Shown here: piece after piece, positions 40,085-48,992 of the stretch | How positions within the stretch are numbered: position 1 is the first letter of the stretch | Layout of the letters: each line of letters opens with the position of its first letter | From: Novosphingobium lindaniclasticum LE124 | Lineage (GTDB): Bacteria > Pseudomonadota > Alphaproteobacteria > Sphingomonadales > Sphingomonadaceae | Length of the DNA stretch: 61,702 nucleotides | Assembly (NCBI RefSeq): GCF_000445125.1 | Contig: NZ_ATHL01000139.1 | Coordinates: 1 to 61,702 of the forward strand | Direction of reading: 5' to 3' | Program-made: the position numbers and the translations under genes | Notes under the pieces: generated by a model | Seen by the model: only the letters and a program-made list of their open reading frames with translations | What the model was told of the DNA's origin: nothing | Database searches by the model: none

Positions 40085-40098
40085 TGGTGGCGCCACCA
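40085..40098. promoter_or_regulatory. 14-bp perfect palindrome upstream of glmS
   Basis: TGGTGGCGCCACCA is a perfect palindrome centred about 72 bp upstream of the glmS start. A CATTAT-like -10 element follows on the minus strand (in the revcomp of 40068-40080). It looks like an operator for a dimeric regulator. No regulator gene is nearby. Confidence 0.4.
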
Positions 40099-40151
40099 TG
40101 AAGGCTTGGTAATGTGTGCAAAGTAGCTGGCTTTTCGGATGTAATCCGGTG

Positions 40152-40181
40152 GGGTCGGTGCTGCAAACTGGCCACCGACCC
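40152..40181 (-). terminator. Hairpin 3' of the AIM24-like gene
   Basis: A 9-bp perfect stem GGGTCGGTG/CACCGACCC with a 12-nt loop, 14 nt after the stop of the minus-strand AIM24-like gene. No T-run is visible. Confidence 0.55.
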
Positions 40182-40194
40182 TTCAGGCCGACCC

Positions 40195-41043
40195 TCAGTC
40201 GTCGCCGCTGAGCAAGGCTCCGATCCCGCCCACGGCGCCGAGGCCGAGCAAAGTGCTCTCGCCGCGATTCTGTCCGCCGTAAGGCACGGCTGCCGCCATC
40301 ATCCGTCCTGCCAGGCGCGAGAACGGCAGCGACTGGATCCAGACTTTGCCCGGCCCGCGCAGGCGCGCGAAGAACACGCCTTCGCCGCCGAAGATCATCG
40401 ATTTCACCGAACCGGCGCGTACCACGTCGAAGTCGATGCCCGAAGTGAAAGCGGCGACGCAGCCGGTGTCGATATGAAGTTCCTCGCCGGGGGCAAGCGT
40501 CTTCTCGACCACCGTGCCGCCCATCTGGACGAAGACCCAGCCGTCTCCTTCCAGGCGCTGCATGATGAAGCCTTCGCCGCCGAACAGGCCGGTCATGATC
40601 TTCTGCTGGAAGTGAATGCCGATGGAGACCCCGCGCGCGGCGCAAAGGAAGGCGTCCTTCTGGCAGATCAGCCTTCCGTCCACGTCGTCGAGCTTGATTG
40701 GCACGATCGAGCCTGGAATCGGAGCGGCGAAGGCCACTCGGGCCTTGCCTCTGCCCTCGTGCGTGAAGACGGTGGTGAACAGGCTCTCGCCGGTCACGAG
40801 TCGCTTGCCTGCACCGAGCAGCTTGCCCATGAAGCCGCTGCCCTGCTGGGCGGAGCCGTCGCCGAACACCGTGGACATGGCGATGGAAGCGTCCTTCCAG
40901 ACCATTGCGCCCGCTTCGGCCACGGCGCTCTCGCCAGGGTCCAGTTCGATTTCCACGAACTGCAGTTCCTGACCCTTGATCTCGAAATCGACATCGTCGG
41001 CGATCGCGGAATTACGGCTGTGGCTCCAGGGGTTGTTGGGCAT
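40195..41043 (-). CDS. AIM24/TIGR00266-family protein
   Basis: A 282-residue protein of the TIGR00266/AIM24 family. It is rich in beta strands and glycine, with features such as ELQFVEIELDPGESAVAEAGAMVWKD, GSGFMGKLLGAGKRLVTGES and FGGEGFIMQRLEGDGWVFVQMGG. The function is not established; mitochondrial AIM24 affects cristae organisation in yeast. The start is ATG 41043, preceded by GGAG. It lies between glmS and the divergent TPR gene. Confidence 0.9.
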   Translation of the reverse strand: MPNNPWSHSRNSAIADDVDFEIKGQELQFVEIELDPGESAVAEAGAMVWKDASIAMSTVFGDGSAQQGSGFMGKLLGAGKRLVTGESLFTTVFTHEGRGKARVAFAAPIPGSIVPIKLDDVDGRLICQKDAFLCAARGVSIGIHFQQKIMTGLFGGEGFIMQRLEGDGWVFVQMGGTVVEKTLAPGEELHIDTGCVAAFTSGIDFDVVRAGSVKSMIFGGEGVFFARLRGPGKVWIQSLPFSRLAGRMMAAAVPYGGQNRGESTLLGLGAVGGIGALLSGDD

Positions 41044-41101
41044 GGATACTCCGGTGGGCGAGAAAGATTCAGTTGCCACTATGTGGGTTTGGCGAAAGTT
41101 C

Positions 41102-41129
41102 TTGTCAAACCGCGTCGGTCGGATAGTCT
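41102..41129 (+). promoter_or_regulatory. Candidate promoter for the TPR gene
   Basis: TTGTCA (41102-41107) and TAGTCT (41124-41129) are separated by 16 bp and lie about 120 bp upstream of the TPR protein start. Both are partial matches to the sigma70 consensus. Confidence 0.3.
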
Positions 41130-41246
41130 GCATGCTTCGACGAACACCGTTTCGACGAAAATCGCCTGAACAGAAAAGACGGCGCGCGCACGGTGTTCCT
41201 GGAGAGGATGCTCCTGAAAAGGACGTCCGTGGAGAGGACAGCGCCG

Positions 41247-41963
41247 ATGAACTTCATCAAGAAGTCGGTTTCACATGTTTTTATCGGGGTCGCCGCCTGT
41301 TCGGGCGTGGCCTTGTCAGGATCATCTTTTGCGCGCGACATCGGCAGCGCCTCGGTGGTCAATACGGCGCTTCATGTCGAAGGCCGCAACGGCGTCAGCA
41401 AGGGCTTCGCCCTGATCCGCGCGGGCAAGCCGGCGCAGGCGGTGAAGATGTTCGATTCGGTGATACTCGCTAGCGAACAGGCGCTCACCGGCGATGCCCG
41501 GCCGCGTCTCTGCCGCTCGGACTCGGCCGCCGGCCAGGTCGCCGCAGGCAAGGTGGCGGTCAGCAGCGCGGTTTGCGACGCTCACTTCGGCAAGGGCTTC
41601 GCGTTGGTCGATCTCGGCCGTGGCGATCTCGCCGAAGCGGAACTGCGCCGCGCCACCGAACTCGCGCCGGACAATGCGCACTTCGCCAATGAATATGCCG
41701 AACTCTTCAAGTCCCGCCGCGAATGGCAGCGTTCCTATGACCTGTTCTCGCATGCCTGGCAGATCGTGGACAAGGATGCCAAGGGCGCTGACGCTTCGGT
41801 AGCTGCCCGGGCCCTTCGCGGCATGGGATATGCCAAGATCGAGATGGGCCGGCTGGACGAGGCGCAGACGCTGTTCCGGCAATCACTGGATTACGACCCT
41901 GCAAACGCCGGCGCCAAAAGCGAACTGGATTTCATCGCCCAAAAGCAGGCGATTGGCGCCTGA
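41247..41963 (+). CDS. Secreted tetratricopeptide repeat protein
   Basis: A 238-residue protein with a signal peptide (FIKKSVSHVFIGVAACSGVALSG, cleavage near SSFARD) and TPR-like helical pairs: GFALIRAGKPAQAVKMFDSV, GKGFALVDLGRGDLAEAELRRATELAPDN, and ALRGMGYAKIEMGRLDEAQTLFRQSLDYDPAN. It is probably periplasmic and mediates protein contacts. The start ATG 41247 is preferred because it begins the signal peptide; the 18 codons upstream look untranslated. No close partner is evident. Confidence 0.85.
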   Translation: MNFIKKSVSHVFIGVAACSGVALSGSSFARDIGSASVVNTALHVEGRNGVSKGFALIRAGKPAQAVKMFDSVILASEQALTGDARPRLCRSDSAAGQVAAGKVAVSSAVCDAHFGKGFALVDLGRGDLAEAELRRATELAPDNAHFANEYAELFKSRREWQRSYDLFSHAWQIVDKDAKGADASVAARALRGMGYAKIEMGRLDEAQTLFRQSLDYDPANAGAKSELDFIAQKQAIGA

Positions 41964-41989
41964 TCCGAGAATGCTGTCCCCGGCATGAG

Positions 41990-42018
41990 ACGGGCGGTCC
42001 GAAAGGGCCGCCCGTTTT
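41990..42018. terminator. Bidirectional terminator between TPR gene and glmU
   Basis: ACGGGCGGTCC (41990-42000) pairs with GGGCCGCCCGT (42005-42015), with one G-T pair and a GAAA loop, and is followed by TTTTCG on the plus strand. It ends the TPR transcript and can serve glmU from the other side. Confidence 0.9.
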
Positions 42019-42021
42019 CGT

Positions 42022-43392
42022 TCAGCCTGCGGTTTTCTCCGCCTTCTTCTTCTTCATCGCGTCGTGGAAGCGGTCAGCCCAGCCGGGCTTGACCAGTTGC
42101 TCGCCGCGTACGAGGCGAAGTTCTCCGTCCGCGACATCGCGGGTGACCGTGCTGCCAGCCGCGACGATGGCGTCCGCACCGATCTTGACCGGCGCGACGA
42201 GGGCGCTGTTCGAGCCGATGAAGGCGCGCTCGCCAATGACGGTGCGGTGCTTGAAGTACCCGTCGTAGTTGCAGGTTATGGTGCCCGCGCCGAGGTTGGC
42301 CTTGGCGCCGACCGTGGCATCGCCGACGTAAGTGAGGTGGTTGGCCTTGGCGCCTTCGCCCAGTTCCGCGTTCTTCACTTCCACGAAGTTGCCCACCTTC
42401 GACCCCCTGCGCAGCACTGCGCCGGGACGCAGGCGGGCGTATGGCCCGATGGCGACGCCGCTTTCCAGCGTTGCACCTTCGAGGTGCGAGAAGGCGTGGA
42501 TGATGACGTCGTCGGCAACGGTCACGCCGGGAGCGAAGACCACGTTGGGCTCCACGGTGACGTCGCGGCCCAGCTTGGTGTCCCAGGCAAAGAACACGGT
42601 TTCGGGCGCGATCAGCGTCACCCCTTCGGCCATGGCGGCGAGGCGGCGCCGGGCCTGCCAGCGCGCTTCGGCTTCTGCCAGTTCGCTGCGGCTGTTGATG
42701 CCGCCCACTTCGTCCGGATCGGGCGTGACGATCACCGCGCAGGCCCGTCCTTCGAGCGTTGCCACGTTGACGATGTCGACCAGGTAGTATTCGCCCTGGG
42801 CATTGTCGTTGCCGACGCGGGCGAGCAGGTCGAAGAGGTCGGCGGACTTCACCGCCATCAGCCCGGAATTGCAGAGGCGGCAGGCGCGCTGCTCTTCGGT
42901 GGCGTCCTTGTACTCCACCATCATCGCAATGCGTCCGTCGTCATGGGCGAGCACGCGGCCGTACTGGAGCGGTTCTTCCGGCTCGAAGCCGAGCACGACC
43001 ACGGCGGGCGAATCGTCGGCGTGGAGCCGGTCGATCATGGCGCGCATCGTTGCGGTGCTGACGAAAGGCACGTCGCCGTAGAGAATCAGCACGTCGCCAG
43101 CGAACCCGGAAAGCGCCGCTTCCGCCTGCTGCACCGCATGGCCGGTGCCGAGCTGCGGTTCCTGCACGGCGATCGCCGCACGGCTGCCGAGGGCTTGCTC
43201 CAGTTGCTCCCGCCCATGCCCGGCCACGACGACCTGGCGTTCCGGCGCCAGCGCGGCTGCACTTTCCAGCAGGTGGTCCAGCATGGGCCGGCCGGCTATG
43301 GGATGAAGCACCTTGTGCAGGTCACTCTTCATGCGAGTGCCTTTACCGGCAGCGAGAACGACGATAGCGAGAGGCGTGGAATGTTCGACCAT
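42022..43392 (-). CDS. glmU: Bifunctional UDP-GlcNAc pyrophosphorylase/acetyltransferase
   Basis: A 456-residue enzyme making UDP-N-acetylglucosamine from glucosamine-1-phosphate. The N-terminal uridyltransferase has LAAGKGTRMKS; the C-terminal half is a left-handed beta-helix with hexapeptide repeats (LTYVGDATVGAKANLGAGTITCNYDG, then RAFIGSNSALVAPVKIG). The start at ATG 43392 is preferred over the ATG 6 bp upstream because ggcaag then has better spacing, but both are possible. It is divergent from gph by 59 bp. Confidence 0.95.
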   Translation of the reverse strand: MVEHSTPLAIVVLAAGKGTRMKSDLHKVLHPIAGRPMLDHLLESAAALAPERQVVVAGHGREQLEQALGSRAAIAVQEPQLGTGHAVQQAEAALSGFAGDVLILYGDVPFVSTATMRAMIDRLHADDSPAVVVLGFEPEEPLQYGRVLAHDDGRIAMMVEYKDATEEQRACRLCNSGLMAVKSADLFDLLARVGNDNAQGEYYLVDIVNVATLEGRACAVIVTPDPDEVGGINSRSELAEAEARWQARRRLAAMAEGVTLIAPETVFFAWDTKLGRDVTVEPNVVFAPGVTVADDVIIHAFSHLEGATLESGVAIGPYARLRPGAVLRRGSKVGNFVEVKNAELGEGAKANHLTYVGDATVGAKANLGAGTITCNYDGYFKHRTVIGERAFIGSNSALVAPVKIGADAIVAAGSTVTRDVADGELRLVRGEQLVKPGWADRFHDAMKKKKAEKTAG

Positions 43393-43451
43393 GGGCATCA
43401 CTTGCCAGCAAATTGTTGCGGTTTCCACAGCGACAAGCCACTGATCTGCAA

Positions 43452-44144
43452 ATGACGGACTTCCCCTTCGATATTGTCGGTTTCGACCTGGATGGAACCC
43501 TGCTGGATTCGCTCGGCGATCTGGGCGTCGCGCTCAATCACGCCCTGTCGCTGGAGGGGCGGGCCGCCATCCCGAGAGACGCGGTGCGCGATCTTGTCGG
43601 CGGCGGCGCCAGGAAGATGCTGGCCAAGGGTCTGGAGGTTACGGGAGGCCCGGTATCGGACGAGCGCCTCAACGAACTGCACCATGCGCTGATCGAGTTC
43701 TACAGCGATCATATCGCCGTGGAAACGCGGCTGTACCCAGGCGGCGAGGCCATGCTGCAGGGCTTGGCGGCGCGGGACGTGAAGATCGCAGTCGTCACCA
43801 ACAAGCTAGAGGGGCTGGCCGTCAAGATCTTCGCCGAGATGGGCCTTTCGCATCACTTCTTCACGGTGATCGGCGGCGATACGCTCGGCCCAGGCCGGGC
43901 CAAGCCGAAGCCGGACCTCATCGAGCTGATGCTGGAGCGGGCCGGGGGCGGGCGGGCCGCCTTCGTGGGCGACACCACCTACGATACCGGCGCGGCGGCG
44001 GCCGCCGGCATTCCCTGCGTGGCCGTCAGCTTCGGCTTCAACGACAGACCGCCGCAGGACCTCGGCGCGGCAGCGGTCATCGATCACTTCGACGATCTGA
44101 TTCCCACCCTTGCACGCATCGGTGCGGAGGCCGAAACCGCCTGA
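43452..44144 (+). CDS. gph: Phosphoglycolate phosphatase (HAD family)
   Basis: A 230-residue HAD phosphatase. Motif I is GFDLDGTLLDS (nucleophile Asp), motif II is VVTNK, and motif III plus IV lie in KPKPDLIELML and FVGDTTYDTGAAAAAG. It should dephosphorylate 2-phosphoglycolate, a by-product of DNA repair and photorespiration. The start is ATG 43452. It is separated from glmU by a short divergent region and ends before an 8-bp hairpin. Confidence 0.9.
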   Translation: MTDFPFDIVGFDLDGTLLDSLGDLGVALNHALSLEGRAAIPRDAVRDLVGGGARKMLAKGLEVTGGPVSDERLNELHHALIEFYSDHIAVETRLYPGGEAMLQGLAARDVKIAVVTNKLEGLAVKIFAEMGLSHHFFTVIGGDTLGPGRAKPKPDLIELMLERAGGGRAAFVGDTTYDTGAAAAAGIPCVAVSFGFNDRPPQDLGAAAVIDHFDDLIPTLARIGAEAETA

Positions 44145-44275
44145 TGACCCTCGGAATGTCTACTTCGCGCGCCGCCCGCCCTTAGTGCGCTCGCTGCGGC
44201 GCAGCCAACAAGTCTCCCGACGCTGCCGTGAGCGCGCAACGGCCTTGGCCCGTGTGACCTGGATTGTACCGGGGC

Positions 44276-44300
44276 GCAGGGGCGATGGCCCCTGCTTCTT
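44276..44300 (+). terminator. Hairpin terminator between gph and the M16 peptidase
   Basis: An 8-bp perfect stem GCAGGGGC/GCCCCTGC with a 4-nt loop, then TTCTT. It lies 131 bp after gph and directly at the 3' end of the converging peptidase gene. Confidence 0.8.
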
Positions 44301-44303
44301 CCC

Positions 44304-47171
44304 TCACTTCTGGGGAACGTCCACCCCTTCCGGCAAAGCCAGAACTTCCAGCCCCCGCGCCGGATCGAGGTAGCGCTGGGCCATGGCCTGAACCTCGGCG
44401 GAGGTGATCGTCGTCAGCCGGTCGCGGGCCTTGCTGAAGCGCTCGATCTGGTCCGGCTGCCTTTGTGCGCGATCGACCAGCGAGAGCCAGCCGGCATTGC
44501 CCTTGAGAGCGTTCTGGTAGGCTTCGATCAGTGGCGCGCGGGCGCGTTGCAGCACGTCGTCGCTGACCGGCGCGGCGCGTAGTTCGCGCAGGACTTTGGC
44601 GATGGCTTCGCGGCTGGCGGGAACGTCCGCGACGTCGATGGACGCGCTGATCGCGAAAGTGCCATAGCCTTTCCAGTAGTGCGAGAGGGAACTCCCGGCC
44701 GACGGCGAGTAGGCCTTGCCCAGCGCTTCGCGCAGGCTGTCGGTCAGCTCGATCCGTACCACCCGCTCCAGCATCTGGAGCCGGAGCGCGTCGAGCGGAT
44801 CGGCGTCGTCCCGCGTCGGCCAGGTGAGGCGCAGCAGGGCCTGGTCAGCGGGGCCGGTGTGGCGCACCACGCGGGGGCTGCGGTCCGAGGTGAAGGTGCG
44901 GGGCGGCTGCTGGTCGTAGGAGCGAAACGCGGCTTCGCGCGGGGGAAGGGCGCCGAACGTGGCGGCGACGAATGCGATCGCCTTGTCTTCGTCGAAATCA
45001 CCGACGAGGCCCAGCTCGATGGCGCCATGGGAAAGGCGGTCGGTTATGCTTTCCCGCAGTTTCGCGAAGGTTAGGTGGCGATAGGCCTCCACCGGCTGGA
45101 GGCTGAAGCGTGGATCGTCGTCGGAGAGGATCCTCCCGAGATCCGCGCCCAGCGCCGAGGACGGGGTAGCGCGGAGCTGGGCGAAAGTGTTGTTCACCTG
45201 CTGCCGGTACTGCACCTCGCCTTCGAGGCGATAGCCGGGATCGGTGATGAGGGCCGAGAGGAGTTGCAGCTGAAGTTCCAGGTCGCGCGGTGTCGTGGCG
45301 GCCTGGGCCCCGAAGCTGGCGGTGTCGCTGGACAGGCCGAAGCCGAGCGAATGACCGGCCATGATCGTGTCGAGATCGTCGCGGCTATGCTTGCCGAGCC
45401 CGCCTTTTTCCAGCCAGCCGACCATGTCGGTGGCCAGCGGATTCTCGCGCGTGTCGAGCATGTCGCCACCGTCGATCGACAGGCTGACACGCACGCGGTC
45501 CTTTTCCAGCTCGGTCTGCTTGAGGTTGAGCATGACGCCATTGGCGAAGCGTAACTGCCGGATGCCGAGCACCGGATCGCGCCTGTCGCTCACCACCGTG
45601 CCCGCGGCGCCGAAGTCGCCATAGGCGAAATGGGCGGCGACCTGGTCTGCTTCCCGCGGGACTGGACCGCGCATGGCGCGCTGCCAGGCAGTGCGCAAGG
45701 CCGCCTCTCCACCTTCGGGCGCCCTGCGGCCTTCGAAGCGGATCAGCGGCTTGTCGAGCTTCACCGCTTCCCGCTTGACGGCGGCATGAACGGCCTTGGC
45801 GGTGATCCTGGGGGCGAAAGCCTCGAACCGCTCGAGGGCGGAAGCGGGGGTGGAGGGAACGATGCGATCGTCGATGAGCGCGAGGGCAATGCCAGCCAAT
45901 ACGGCGTTGCTGCGGGTATTGGCGGAGGCGGCGGCATTTACCAGCGAGGTCCGCAGTTGTGCGATCTGCTCGGCGACTTCGCCTTCGCTGAAGCCGTGGG
46001 CGAGTGCACGGCGGTACTCGCGGGCGGCGGCGGCGAGGCCGCCCGACCATTTCCCGTCGACGCTGTCGATGATGAGGCGGCTGGAGCGCGCCGTCTCGAA
46101 CACGTCCCCCGTGCCGAAGCCGGCGCCGCGAAACGGCGGTTGCGGGCTTCTGGAAAGGCGCTGGAGACGGCGGTTGACCACGGCGTAGCCGATCGAGCGC
46201 AGCAGGTTTTCCTGGCGCTGGGCGATCGTGTCGGGCTCATCCAGCCAGGGACCATTGCGCTGGATCGTCAGCCGTTCGGAGAGGGCGGGATCGATCCAGA
46301 TGCCGGTGCGTCCGCGATCCTTGCGGTCGACGGGGCCCGCGTCCGGCTGAGGCTCGGCCGCTGCAGGCTGCCAGTCGCCGAAATGCCGGACGATGCCTGC
46401 CTCGACCGCAGCCGCGTCGAAATCGCCGACGATCACCAGCGTGACATGGGCGGGGACGTATTCGCGTTCGTAGAATGCGCGCAGGTTCGTCGCATCGGCT
46501 GCCGCCAGCGTTGCGGATGTGCCGATCGGGAAGCGGCTGGCATAGCGGGCGCCGGGATAGAAGAAGCGCGTCGAATTGATCGTGTTGCGCAAGGCGAAGG
46601 TGTTGCGATCCCGCATTTCCGACAGGACCACGCCGCGCTCGCGCTCAATCGCGGCTTGCGAGATGGTCAGCTCGCTCGCGGTTTCGCGCATCAGCATCAA
46701 GGCGGTGTCGAGCAGCCGGGCGTCGGTGCGGGGCAGGTCGAGCTTGTAGACCGTCCGTTCGAAGCTGGTGGAAGCATTGGTGTCGGCGCCGAAGGCCAGG
46801 CCGTCGCGCTCCAGCAGGGGTATCATCTGTCCTTCGGGCACGCGTTTGCTGCCGTTGAACGCCATATGCTCCACGAAATGCGCGAAGCCCTGCTCGTGGT
46901 CGTGCTCGTCGAGCGAACCGGCGGCCACCTCCATACGCACAACTGCGGTTCCCGCAGGCGTGGCATTGTGGCGGATGACGTAGCGCATGCCGTTGGCCAG
47001 GCGGCCGAAGCGAAAGTCGGGATCGAGGGGCACGTCGCTCTTGTCGAAAGCCCAATCCATATACGCCGGCCTTGCGGCATCGACGGGGGTGGACTTTTCG
47101 CGGGCAAGCGCCGGCGTAAGAGCAGGCAGGGGCGCGGCGAGGAGCAGGGCGGTCACGAGAATCATCCGCAT
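44304..47171 (-). CDS. M16 family zinc metallopeptidase
   Basis: A 955-residue secreted peptidase. The signal peptide MRMILVTALLLAAPLPALTPA precedes the first M16 domain with the inverted zinc motif HFVEH (residues 98-102) and a downstream glutamate (SQAAIERERGVV). A second, inactive M16 half follows after about residue 520, so the protein forms the clamshell alone. It probably degrades peptides in the periplasm. The start ATG 47171 is chosen because it begins the signal peptide. Confidence 0.9.
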   Translation of the reverse strand: MRMILVTALLLAAPLPALTPALAREKSTPVDAARPAYMDWAFDKSDVPLDPDFRFGRLANGMRYVIRHNATPAGTAVVRMEVAAGSLDEHDHEQGFAHFVEHMAFNGSKRVPEGQMIPLLERDGLAFGADTNASTSFERTVYKLDLPRTDARLLDTALMLMRETASELTISQAAIERERGVVLSEMRDRNTFALRNTINSTRFFYPGARYASRFPIGTSATLAAADATNLRAFYEREYVPAHVTLVIVGDFDAAAVEAGIVRHFGDWQPAAAEPQPDAGPVDRKDRGRTGIWIDPALSERLTIQRNGPWLDEPDTIAQRQENLLRSIGYAVVNRRLQRLSRSPQPPFRGAGFGTGDVFETARSSRLIIDSVDGKWSGGLAAAAREYRRALAHGFSEGEVAEQIAQLRTSLVNAAASANTRSNAVLAGIALALIDDRIVPSTPASALERFEAFAPRITAKAVHAAVKREAVKLDKPLIRFEGRRAPEGGEAALRTAWQRAMRGPVPREADQVAAHFAYGDFGAAGTVVSDRRDPVLGIRQLRFANGVMLNLKQTELEKDRVRVSLSIDGGDMLDTRENPLATDMVGWLEKGGLGKHSRDDLDTIMAGHSLGFGLSSDTASFGAQAATTPRDLELQLQLLSALITDPGYRLEGEVQYRQQVNNTFAQLRATPSSALGADLGRILSDDDPRFSLQPVEAYRHLTFAKLRESITDRLSHGAIELGLVGDFDEDKAIAFVAATFGALPPREAAFRSYDQQPPRTFTSDRSPRVVRHTGPADQALLRLTWPTRDDADPLDALRLQMLERVVRIELTDSLREALGKAYSPSAGSSLSHYWKGYGTFAISASIDVADVPASREAIAKVLRELRAAPVSDDVLQRARAPLIEAYQNALKGNAGWLSLVDRAQRQPDQIERFSKARDRLTTITSAEVQAMAQRYLDPARGLEVLALPEGVDVPQK

Positions 47172-47214
47172 GAGGCCGGATTGCCTCACCAAGCCGCTGA
47201 TAACAAGAGGGTGC

Positions 47215-47257
47215 CAAAAAGCAGGAAAGCCCGACTCGCCTTGCGGCGGCCGGGCTT
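47215..47257 (-). terminator. Terminator of purC
   Basis: On the minus strand CGGGCTT (47227-47233 reversed) pairs with the arm at 47251-47257 around a GC-rich loop, and T-rich sequence follows toward 47215. It lies about 30 bp after the purC stop. Confidence 0.7.
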
Positions 47258-47285
47258 CACCATGCGGGCTTGAGGCTTGCAGGCC

Positions 47286-48068
47286 TTACTTGCCGCGCAG
47301 CTTGCGGTGCTTGGAAAGGTCGAGGACTTCGCTAGGGCCGTTGTCGTCCTGAAGCAGGCCGAGACGGCGGGCGACTTCCTGGTAGGCCTCTTCCTCACCG
47401 CCCAGGTCGCGGCGGAAGCGGTCCTTGTCCAGCTTCTCGCCTGTGTGCATGTCCCAGAGGCGGCAGCCGTCCGGGCTGATTTCGTCCGCCAGGATCACGC
47501 GGCTGTAATCGCCATCCCAGATGCGGCCGAATTCGAGCTTGAAGTCGACGAGGCGGATGTTGATCGCCGCGAACATGCCGCACATGAAGTCGTTCACGCG
47601 GATGGCCATCGCTGCGATGTCCTGCATCTCCTCGTTGGTGGCCCAACCGAAGCAGGCGATGTGCTCTTCGGCGATCATCGGATCGCCCAGTGCATCGTCC
47701 TTGTAGTAATATTCGATCAGCGTGTGCGGCAGCGGCTCGCCCTCGGGAATGCCGAGGCGCTTGGAGATCGAGCCGGCGGCAACGTTGCGCACCACGACCT
47801 CGATCGGGATGATCTCGACCTGACGGACCAGCTGCTCACGCATGTTGAGGCGGCGGATGAAGTGGTTGGGCACGCCGATGTGGTTGAGGCGCGTGAACAC
47901 GTACTCGCTGATACGGTTGTTGATCACGCCCTTGCCCTGGATCGTGCCCTTTTTCTGCGCGTTGAACGCAGTGGCGTCGTCCTTGAAGTACTGGATCAGG
48001 GTGCCGGGTTCAGGGCCTTCGTAGAGGATCTTGGCCTTGCCCTCGTAGATCTGGCGGCGACGGGACAT
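47286..48068 (-). CDS. purC: SAICAR synthetase
   Basis: A 260-residue enzyme of purine synthesis that joins aspartate to CAIR using ATP. The N-terminus MSRRRQIYEGKAKILYEGPEPG, the SAICAR signature VEIIPIEVVVRNVAAGSISKR and the segment LVDFKLEFG are typical of the family. The start is ATG 48068, preceded by AAGGAC, which rejects ~149 upstream open codons that overlap the phosphatase gene. The usual length for alphaproteobacteria is about 260. No other pur gene is adjacent. Confidence 0.96.
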   Translation of the reverse strand: MSRRRQIYEGKAKILYEGPEPGTLIQYFKDDATAFNAQKKGTIQGKGVINNRISEYVFTRLNHIGVPNHFIRRLNMREQLVRQVEIIPIEVVVRNVAAGSISKRLGIPEGEPLPHTLIEYYYKDDALGDPMIAEEHIACFGWATNEEMQDIAAMAIRVNDFMCGMFAAINIRLVDFKLEFGRIWDGDYSRVILADEISPDGCRLWDMHTGEKLDKDRFRRDLGGEEEAYQEVARRLGLLQDDNGPSEVLDLSKHRKLRGK

Positions 48069-48231
48069 GCGTGTTCGTCCTTGAAACTGTATAAAGAGCG
48101 TACCCCGGTCCGTCGGACGTCGCTTGGCGACCGGGCCGGGGCGTTCGAGCGGGCATATAATGGAAGCAGGGCCAAAAGCAAATGAAGGCGCGCGGCGATG
48201 GATGATCGGAGCGGCGAGGCGTGGCCTCGGA

Positions 48232-48705
48232 CTAGCGCCCGGCCAGTTCCGCCACAAGATTGCGGGCGGCGGCGCTAACCTGGCTCCAGGTCGTCTCGAA
48301 GCCGTCCAGGCCGCCATAATAGGGATCTTCCACGTCCCGTCCTTCAAGGCCGGGGACGTGATCGAGCAGCAGCGAAAGTCGGGCCTTGCCGCCGGGGGGA
48401 GCGAGCTGCCGCAAGTCTGCCAGGTTCCTCGCATCGAGCGCGACGATGCGATCGAATCGCAGGAAATCGTCCGGCGAGACCTGGCGTGCGCGATAGGCGG
48501 ATATGTCGATCCCATGCCGAAGCGCTGCGGCGCAGGAGCGCGGGTCCGGTCCTTTACCGACGTGCCAGTTTCCCGTCCCCGCCGAGTCGATCTCGATGTT
48601 CAGCCCGGCCGCCTCCGCCGCTTCGCGCAGCGCGGCTTCGGCCAGGGGCGAACGGCAGATGTTGCCGAGGCATACGAAGAGGACGGAAACGGGCTTGTCG
48701 GACAT
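48232..48705 (-). CDS. Low molecular weight protein-tyrosine phosphatase
   Basis: A 157-residue phosphatase. The P-loop is CLGNICRS (C12 to R18) and the acid loop is DVEDPYYGG. Such enzymes often reverse the BY-kinase of exopolysaccharide loci, so it could act on the kinase at 13452-14513, but it is 34 kb away and this is inference. The start is ATG 48705. It lies 163 bp upstream of purC on the same strand. Confidence 0.94.
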   Translation of the reverse strand: MSDKPVSVLFVCLGNICRSPLAEAALREAAEAAGLNIEIDSAGTGNWHVGKGPDPRSCAAALRHGIDISAYRARQVSPDDFLRFDRIVALDARNLADLRQLAPPGGKARLSLLLDHVPGLEGRDVEDPYYGGLDGFETTWSQVSAAARNLVAELAGR

Positions 48706-48746
48706 TTCACCGGCCTAACGCCGGGCCGAGCGATCGCAAGCGGATT

Positions 48747-48896
48747 TCAGCGATGTCCGAACAGGCGTTCGAGGAAAGTGGGCTGGTCCATCGGCTGGAT
48801 CGGGCCATGAAAGCGGCGGCGCAGTCCGGGATCGAGCGGCGCGCGGGGCGTCCAGATCCGTTCCGAGCGGTAGGTACTGTCTTGCGTCAGGGCCAT
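48747..48896 (-). CDS. 49-residue small protein, unknown function
   Basis: The frame from ATG 48896 to the stop at 48747-48749 reads MALTQDSTYRSERIWTPRAP and ends in PTFLERLFGHR. GGGAG lies 10 nt before the ATG. The composition is basic and proline-rich with amphipathic C-terminus, with no membrane helix. It sits alone, 41 bp upstream of the phosphatase gene on the same strand. It is too short for firm support, but the clean start, site and protein-like ending suggest a real gene. No family is recognised. Confidence 0.5.
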   Translation of the reverse strand: MALTQDSTYRSERIWTPRAPLDPGLRRRFHGPIQPMDQPTFLERLFGHR

Positions 48897-48992
48897 CTGG
48901 CAGCGGCTCCCTTCCTGAGGTCCATTCCTACGGATAAACCCTGGGCCGCGCGGAAAGTTTCTTACCGCGCGGCATGGAGCTTTCGCAAAGGG

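Noticed and set aside
38196..40194. glmS ribozyme or riboswitch upstream of glmS
   Set aside because: The short leader has only a palindrome; none of the ribozyme core is visible.
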